Shown here piece after piece: positions 57,069 through 64,000 of a stretch of 64,000 bases of DNA (position 1 is the first letter of the stretch; each line of letters begins with the position of its first letter). Source of the DNA: Pomphorhynchus laevis (lineage: Eukaryota; Acanthocephala; Palaeacanthocephala; Echinorhynchida; Pomphorhynchidae). Below the pieces are notes generated by a model. It made no database searches and was not told the DNA's origin. It saw only the letters and a list, made by a program, of their open reading frames with translations. The DNA is taken from positions 94,212-158,211 of the forward strand of contig WNNJ02000217.1 in the NCBI GenBank assembly GCA_012934845.2. Reading direction: 5' to 3'. The translations under genes were made by a program, and so were the position numbers.

Positions 57069-57130
57069 CATACATAAGCACATTAACACACGCTTAAACA
57101 GTGTTCAAAGCTCGAAAAACGGATCTACAT

Positions 57131-57760
57131 TCACACTTATATCGCATTATATTGAATTCTGGTGCAATTCAAGAAAACTTGTTTGTCCTGTAAATATTGG
57201 TTTGTAAAAAATCCCCTGTAAATTACGTTTGACCGTTTCCTTGTTAGTTGCTGGTGATTCAGTAAACAACTTTTGATTTTTGCACCATACAATTGCGGCT
57301 TGTGTCGTTGTCGCATCTTAGTTTTTATATAACTGGATTCTAAAATCACTACATTAAAAGAATGTGCAGGATTTTATGAATGTAAACACCAGAAGCATTG
57401 CTCTTCTCTCTTATTAATTAAATTTGTGATCTTTGCAAATTCATTATGTGATTGAGTTTGTCTAATGTTTTGCTTACATGTTGAGCATGAACTGCAAGTC
57501 GATAGATTTACAGCTCTGATTTGCAGTTAAAATTATCGCTGATCCAATATATCCTATGTTGCAGGTTGCTATCAAAATACGTCGTGTATTTCAAGAGTGA
57601 AATAGGCTTTTCGGTGAACACCGGTTTTACATCTTTTATCTCGGCCCAGCTGATTTAGAACTGTATTCGTTTGTGTCTAGTGGATATCGGATCAGCACAC
57701 TATTTGTTTCGCTGGTCCTATTTGTTTCGCGATAAATGCCATCGTACACTGTCTGAATTC
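57131..57760. other. unrecognised region
   Basis: GC-moderate DNA with a 70-residue minus-strand frame (57137-57349) without a known motif. Confidence 0.3.
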
Positions 57761-57769
57761 CACTTTCTA

Positions 57770-58000
57770 TACATTCGGATTTGTATATAGTGGTTCGGAA
57801 AGCAAATAGATAAAAGCAAAGAAGCAGTGGTCTTTGATAGGTTAAATTACCTTAGAGAAGTCGAAAGGCAACTATCAACAAACGAATTTAATACAGGTAC
57901 TGTACAAATGTACCTTCTTGCATATCTGCTTTAAAACAGTGCGTAAAATATACTGATGATGATCAACAATTAAGAACCAAACGTCCGATAGCAAACCAAG
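57770..58000 (+). mobile_element. possible PLE scrap
   Basis: VVFDRLNYLREVERQLSTNE resembles the block VxxNxxDYxxExxRQLxD found upstream of the catalytic part in PLE-type reverse transcriptases. KYTDDDQQLRTKRPIANQ follows in a nearby frame. Weak and short. Confidence 0.35.
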
Positions 58001-60360
58001 TTAATTGTACCTAAGACAAATTATCCTCGGGTCGTTTCATCGTTAGTAGGTCATATCGATCGAGGCCCAATAGAAGCATTTACACAAAATATTGCTTCCA
58101 TATTACTTAAGCTATTACATTAGAATATGTAACTTCCTATATTTCCAAAACAGAAACGTTTTCTAAAAGGTTTAGGTCGTTGAATGACTTTGAGAACAAT
58201 GTCAATGATTTTGGGAACAACTTTGGGCGCACGATGTAACAATGACTCGATATTGGTAACACTATATCTCTGTATACTGCGATTCCAATAAATGATGTCA
58301 TCAAAGCTGTAGGTGGGTCCTTAACAAAAGCAGATTACGCCGAAATTTAAAATAACGGAGATGTTATGTGTTGCTCCTAAAAACAATTTCTTCAAACTCG
58401 ATTGCAAGTTATTAATTCAAAAGCTCGAATATGAATGTGTACACCTGTTGCACCGGTTTTCGCAACTCTATACATGTAGCAACCATTTTGTAAGACTTAT
58501 TAACAATATCCAATCAAACCTGTTGAATATTTGTTATATATAGACAATGCCTTCATGACTTGGAATAATTCGTTGAATCATCGCGAAGACGTTCATGCAT
58601 AGACTCAATACAATCAATAATGTTGTATTAATCTTTTAGTTTGTATCTTCATTAATCGTATTAGAATTACGGACAATACATGTTTTCAAAATTTTCAGGT
58701 TAACTTGTTCTTACAATTATTCGAAACATTTCTCAAAATTTGATAGTTAAAAATTGCAACTTTATAGCGACACTTATGATTTAGGACATTAATAATGGTA
58801 TCTGAGTGATGGTATAACTATGCCGGATTTAAATGGCGTTACCACGGTTTCAATAATCGACCCTATGACATATGAGTGTAATATTATCATATCATTTTAA
58901 TCTTGACCAAAATGGCACCCCTTTCAAAAATCTATAAATATAAAAATTAAATTTTATTTAAAAATCTATTAAATGCAAACGATTATCAGATAAAAGCAAT
59001 TTTGTCGAAGCAAATCAGCTTACTTCGATGAATGCAATTACACATTTTCCGTGTAATATCAGTTACAATTAATTTTTCGTTCTAACGGTTGATCGAACTT
59101 AGTTCCCAATCAAAAACTCGTATTATTCTTATTGCTCTAGGTCAACAATACTTTAAAGCGACCCCCAAAAGTTTTACTGACATTAGCTAAGTGTTATTTT
59201 TGATAAGGAAAGGTAAGTATCAACGTATTGTGTGGACAAATAAGTAATTAAAGTTGATATTTTACCATTTTACATATAATTACTTTATTCAACTAAACAA
59301 TAATACTCCCGAGAGAGTCGATTATGCCAACGTATGTTTAGTTTCATCAACGCATTAATTTGTAAGATAATTTCCATAAATATTAATATTATCAATAAAT
59401 ATTTGAGAAAAGAATGCTTTTAAGTGATAAAACGTAATCGAAACAGAACATATCAACTTCATAGCCATCTACTTTTGTGTTGAATTCGATTACTGAAGGA
59501 ATAAGATATGTTGTCTTTCATATTAAATTGCTAGAATCAATGCAAAATGTGAGATCATTGGAAAGAAAAGCTATTTAGAATAATAGAATTCCATTATAAA
59601 TGGCAATTTAGAATTTATATAATGTTTTGCTATCCCAATGTGTTTAACTAATAACATTCATGACTTGGGACAATGATTCCTTTTTTATGGGGAGAATGGG
59701 AAACTAACATATAATTGTTCCACTGCTCACAGATTGTTCAAAAGGTGAGTGTAGTTACTATCATTTTCTATTAAAAATTGTATCAATATATTAGTTTGCC
59801 ATTGATTTTTAAAGAAGTTTGTTTGTATTTATGAAAATAATATACTGTCGTTAATAGATAAATTTGGAAACTAAGTAGCAATCTTTATATAAATTTAAAT
59901 ATATATAAAGTGTTAGTACAGATATAAATAAATTGTACAGACATATATATTGTTAGTGCGAAAAATCGCTTGAAACTGTGGTCCAGAAGCCCAAACTGGC
60001 TACGATTAATTTTTAATCCATATTTGCTGCTAAGTAACTGGATTTCGATCATCAGCTCCATCAGTCTAATGTATCACTCCGAGACGTTCCTAACCACCCA
60101 GCAGTCATCGTCAGTCGGATGGAGTGGTTAGGGTACGTTTCGACTGCTTTTGTGATAACTATAAAGACACCAGCAATTCCTCACGATGCTAAACAAAACT
60201 CAGGTGCAGAAAGCGTTTTTACTGGCTTGTTGCGTGTGTGGACCTTCTAGTTATTCTTTATATAAGGCACAAATGCGTATCCGTCGATTACGAGGGCACT
60301 GAATTTCTCACAGGATTCCAAAATGAATGCGTCATTTTATAAATTGGGAGTGCGAATATA
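58001..60360. other. no supported gene
   Basis: The open frame 58361-58543 (60 residues) has no motif. A GC-richer island at 59980-60320 includes an imperfect inverted motif (CCTAACCACCC / GGAGTGGTTAGGG) and may be an old element. Otherwise AT-rich. Confidence 0.35.
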
Positions 60361-60364
60361 TAAT

Positions 60365-60468
60365 AGTCTTCGAATCGGGTACAAATCAGAAAAACAAGAT
60401 AAAATTGAAAAAGTATATTTATTTTCAATTTTATCTAGTTTTTCTGGTTTGTACCCGATTCTAAGACT
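60365..60468. repeat. 47-bp-arm hairpin
   Basis: Arms 60365-60411 and 60422-60468 pair with about three mismatches around a 10-base loop. The arm begins AGTCTTCGAATCGGGTACAA. An open frame through it (60323-60607) has no known motif. Confidence 0.85.
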
Positions 60469-60479
60469 ATTTAATAAAT

Positions 60480-62700
60480 ACATGGAAAACATCTGTAAAA
60501 GTATCTCGGCACGATTTTTAATTATCTATTATGGAATCATATATATCTTCAACAACTCTATTTTCGTAAATATAAAATGGAATAAATTGACCAATATTTA
60601 TAAATAAACTACGATCAACTAATATTTCGTAATGATATAGCATAAACATTTTCTATTTCTTATGTAATTCAAGTTTATAAGCCAGCCGCCGGCTACCTGT
60701 TCCGCGATCATTAACGGATACATGTTCCGAAATTATTTGGTCTCTTGAAGGCTGCTGCAAAACGAAACATTTTAGATACAGCTTCACACACTTAATTGTT
60801 CATTAACAAATATTAAATTCAAGTTAAAAATACGTTCAATTGTTTTTCATTATATGGAAGAATCGATTACATATATCCAATGGCATAAATGTAACATCAA
60901 ATTTGCACTGCTGATGTTTACATTAGTCGTCGAAATATATATATATATATATATATAATTCAATGTATATTAATATGTAATAAATTTATTCCATTTAATT
61001 TATTCCTAAAATCAATTGTAAACAAAAATGCTTACAATTGACATATCATTTGATTAGGAAACTTAAAATTAAATAAAATTCATCGTGCATTAAGTTTATT
61101 GTTTTATTTGATTGAGTATTTTTATTGCATAGTACTTTTCGAGACTAATTTTCAAATATAAAAATCATTTCAGTTATGAACATTAATTTCAGTTTCATAA
61201 ACTTTAATCCTTTTTAAATTAAAGATACCACTTTAATTCTCTTATTGTAACAAACTGAATTTCTTCCTTATTGAATTTTAATTTTTTGAATTTAATTATT
61301 TTTATTAAATTTTATTGTTTATAAAATTCAAGTAATTTTTGCAATTACTAAAGCTATGAACTCACAAATTAAATAATTCTTTTACGAACTTTAAAATCAA
61401 ATTGCTGATTTGATTAAAAAATAGTAAATGAATTAATTTATTCAGGTATGGAGCAATCAAAGATTTATTCAATTTAAATTACAAATCAAACTGTTGTATG
61501 CAGCAGCTAATTGATAATTTAATATTTTATATATTTGAATATTTAAATGTAACAATATTAAGAATGTGTTATAATATTATAATATTCTAGTATTTAAATA
61601 TCGAATTCGAATGCAATTAATAATAAAACTCTTTTGATCCATAAATCATACTTTGCGATTATTAAGGCTAAATTAATTTAATTTTATTATTTCAACTATA
61701 TTAAATGGAACTAATCAAATCGGTTATGCTTTCGTATATATGATACAAATAGATGTTTTGTTCTACAAAACATTTGAAAACACGAAAAAGTGAAATGTGT
61801 TAAGGAATAACAAAAATGTTATAAATTATAAAACGCGAGTGAATGCTTTTCCCACAGTTACGTGATAAAAATACCGAATATTGTCAAGTAAATTTCATTG
61901 GCATAATATGATATAAAATGCAAATTTCATGCGTTACAAAAATACACGTTAATCGACTTCAATTAAGAGTATTATAATTAATTTCTGTCTCGAAAGAATC
62001 AGCAAACTATTATAATAGGCATTTTCATGTCTCAAATTAGCAATCGACTATCGTTAAATTCTATTAGCTTTACACTTCGATGAACGTAAAAATAGCTTTT
62101 AACGCTAAAACACTTTCACGACAGCTATATAATGATGTGAACTTTGAAAATGATGCATCACGTCAAATTAACGTTAAGAGTAAGTTAAAAAATAATCTCT
62201 ATGGAATATGATTTTTATTTATGACATTAAACACGCCAATGTGAATTATTATTTAATTGGTTTTAGCCCAATTTTGAAAGACTTTAAATTAAATACACCT
62301 TTAAATTATTATTATTTTTTTGTTATTAAATTTTTGTAGCTATAAAATTACAACAAAAACGTGTTTATATTTGATGCAAAATTTAAAATTAGTATTAATT
62401 CACATTTAAAAAACGTAGAAAGATACAAAGAAAACAATATTAACAATTTCGCGTATTTACAATCCGCCCAATAAATGGTTAATTAGTTATTTGCAAAAAA
62501 CAGATTTGTGTTTTTGAGACAAAACTTATTTCATGCTTATATGCTTGTATTTATATTAAAAATACATTACAAATTTATATTATAATTTTTTAACGTTAAT
62601 ATTTATTTTTGCCACAAATAGAAATCTTAAAACCATTACATGATTCATATAATATAATAAAAAATTCTAATTTAATATAATTATAAATTTAAGTTTAAAT
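60480..62700. other. AT-rich, nothing seen
   Basis: A pure AT dinucleotide run at 60936-60957. Otherwise no gene, RNA or repeat recognised. Confidence 0.35.
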
Positions 62701-62710
62701 AATTTATATT

Positions 62711-62940
62711 ATTTATTAGTGGAGAGAGTGAAGTAAAATATTTATTTAATCAAATTTTCAATAGACAACTGCTATCATTGTATGTATATTATTTCTCAAA
62801 CTTTTTTAAGTTTTGAGAAAAAAAGTTTGAAAAAGTTCACCTTAAAAAAGTTTGAGAAGTAATATACATACAATGATAGCAGTAGGCTATTAAAAATTCG
62901 ATTAAATAAATATTTTACTTCACTCTCTCCACTATTAAAT
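62711..62940. repeat. foldback element, ~100-bp arms
   Basis: Arms 62711-62810 and 62841-62940 (outer ends ATTTATTAGTGGAGAGAGTG and its near-complement; inner ends CTTTTTTAAG / CTTAAAAAAG) around a 30-base spacer. No coding content; MITE-like. Confidence 0.85.
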
Positions 62941-63020
62941 AATCCAATATAAGTGAACAATCAATTTATAATAAAATAATTTATAAATAAAAAATAATTC
63001 AAATAATTTATAAATTAAAA

Positions 63021-63090
63021 CACAATGTCCAAAGCAAAGTTCTTGTACATCCTCATCATCTTGGTCGTCAACTTATCACCAGCCTACCAT
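63021..63090. repeat. duplicate of a piece near the 119-residue fragment
   Basis: CAAAGCAAAGTTCTTGTACATC through TCATCTTGGTCG equals 52958-53000 almost exactly, then diverges. About 45-65 bp. Confidence 0.7.
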
Positions 63091-63359
63091 GCTATGCATA
63101 TGATAATATATAAAAATAATTAATAATATATAAAAATATATATAATACATTTATATAAAATATTAAAAATATCGTATTTTCCGAGAATTGGCAATTAATT
63201 GTATTTCAAAAGCCCTTGTGTTCCAGTATTGCCTTTTCAAATTCATAACCGAAGTTTGATAAAGAGGTGTCAAAATTAGTGAATTGTATCCGGTAACCGT
63301 CATTTAATTATATTACTGAAATACATATTTTTACGTGCATATATATAATATAATTTGTT

Positions 63360-63610
63360 GTTACACCTGCCCTGGGACACTCACTGGTGTACTCATAAAT
63401 ATATCACTATGTTTTCCTCATGAAGAGGTATAAACACCAGGCAGCATTCTATATATCCTCATCAGACTAAGAAATAGAACCGAATTATTCTTGCATTATT
63501 CAAAGTCGCTACGTATGCCCAGTCATCCTATGTGTGACGACAAACTTCACAACGGTATACGCGTTTCGCTCTAACGGAGCTCATCAGTACCGTGACTTCT
63601 ACATATATAG
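63360..63610 (-). repeat. hammerhead-bearing repeat, copy d
   Basis: CCCTGGGACACTCACTGG, ATAAACACCAGGCAGCATTC, AATAGAACCGAATTATTCTT and TCGCTACGTATGCCCAGTCA as in copies b and c, ending after the ribozyme at CGTGACTTC, where TATATAGAAT low-complexity DNA begins. Confidence 0.8.
63548..63594 (-). ncRNA. hammerhead ribozyme motif (copy d, best core)
   Basis: Minus strand: stem I CACGGTA, core CTGATGA (63579-63586 region), stem II GCTC/GAGC fully paired with loop CGTTA, GAAAC, palindromic ACGCGT, cleavage triplet GTA (allowed NUH), stem I TACCGTTGTG. All conserved core bases are kept, which makes this the most likely active copy. Confidence 0.8.
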
Positions 63611-63649
63611 AATATATAGAATATATAATATATTCATTAATGAAAATCA

Positions 63650-64000
63650 CCAGCTGCGATCCTTTTTAGAATTCAAAGTGATATATTCAAAGTGATATAT
63701 ATATAATCCTTTTTAGAATTCAAAGTGATATATATAGTATATATACATATATACATTTGCTTGTTGTATTGCAACAAGCAAATATATACCTATAGGTTAG
63801 AAATGGTGATAAGCTATACTCCCTATAGGTTAGAAATGGTGATTGCATTTATCCTCTTATATATACCAAATACTATATATATAGTATTTGGTATATATAA
63901 GAGGATAAATGCAATCACCATTTCTAAGCTATAGGAGTATAGGTTAGTATATAGTATTTGGTATATATAGGAGGATAAATGCAATCACCATTTCTAACCT
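63650..64000. repeat. tandem and hairpin repeats at window end
   Basis: AGAATTCAAAGTGATATAT is tandemly repeated at 63668-63735. A near-perfect palindrome (about 63822-63879 with 63880-63935) is centred on ACTATATATATAGT; its arm contains AATGGTGATTGCATTTATCC. A third copy of the right arm at 63944-64000 is in direct orientation and is cut by the window edge. The short frame 63725-63934 is incidental. Confidence 0.85.

Larger units (their letters stand above)
56330..57130 (-). repeat. tandem pair of hammerhead-bearing repeats (copies b and c)
   Basis: Two successive minus-strand units. Each has, in plus-strand order, CCTGG/CCTGGGACACACC, a ATAAACAC(C)AGG block, AATAGAACCGAATTATTCTC, TCGCTACGTATG(C/T)CCAATCAT, the ribozyme, and CACGCTTAAACA. 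Ribozyme-to-ribozyme distance is about 460 bp. Confidence 0.8.

Overview
This window looks like nuclear DNA of an invertebrate animal. It is strongly AT-rich, has spliced genes with standard codons, and is dominated by Penelope-like elements (PLEs), jockey/CR1-type LINEs, foldback repeats and minisatellites. An arthropod would fit the mix of elements, but nothing here fixes the phylum. Only two host genes can be supported. One is a PEX19 homologue (peroxisomal membrane-protein chaperone/import receptor) ending in a farnesylation box CLVM: last exon 10563-11134, probable first exon 1056-1185, with a 9.4 kb intron full of repeats. The other is a divergent CNOT11 homologue (CCR4-NOT deadenylase subunit) in three coding exons whose splice phases agree: 38819-39489, 40590-40777 and 48406-49268.

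Layout. 1-1055 is a PLE scrap and upstream DNA. 1186-10562 (PEX19 intron) holds a decayed Naiad/Chlamys-like PLE with serial internal duplications, a hammerhead-ribozyme repeat, a Ty3/gypsy pol fossil, a tRNA-related SINE-like unit, a second PLE bounded by foldbacks, and a LINE tail. 12.0-20.2 kb holds two copies of one two-ORF LINE lying head to head. 20.6-23.1 kb and 34.1-36.1 kb hold two nearly identical PLE copies. 24.5 kb is a 13-bp minisatellite and 26.7-28.7 kb a 17-bp satellite with about 420-bp higher-order structure. 30.8-32.2 kb is an RTE-like LINE. 33.4-34.1 kb is a PLE end forming a 220-bp near-perfect palindrome. 38.8-49.3 kb is the CNOT11 gene; its second intron (7.6 kb) contains a partial duplicate of its own last exon, a third LINE copy and a PLE. 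49.3-64 kb is downstream DNA with a GIY-YIG PLE end, LINE-derived repeats, a second SINE-like unit, a pair of hammerhead repeats, and several hairpins.

The most interesting signal is a small repeat family carrying hammerhead ribozyme motifs, seen four times (5077, 56505, 56964 and 63548). The core, stem II and cleavage triplet are readable, and one base pair of stem I covaries between copies. Two copies lie in the same orientation about 460 bp apart. This resembles the retrozyme/PLE-linked hammerheads described in animals. A second, more divergent motif with a hammerhead-like layout sits at the ends of the GIY-YIG PLEs. No CRISPR array, operon, rRNA or functional tRNA gene is seen.
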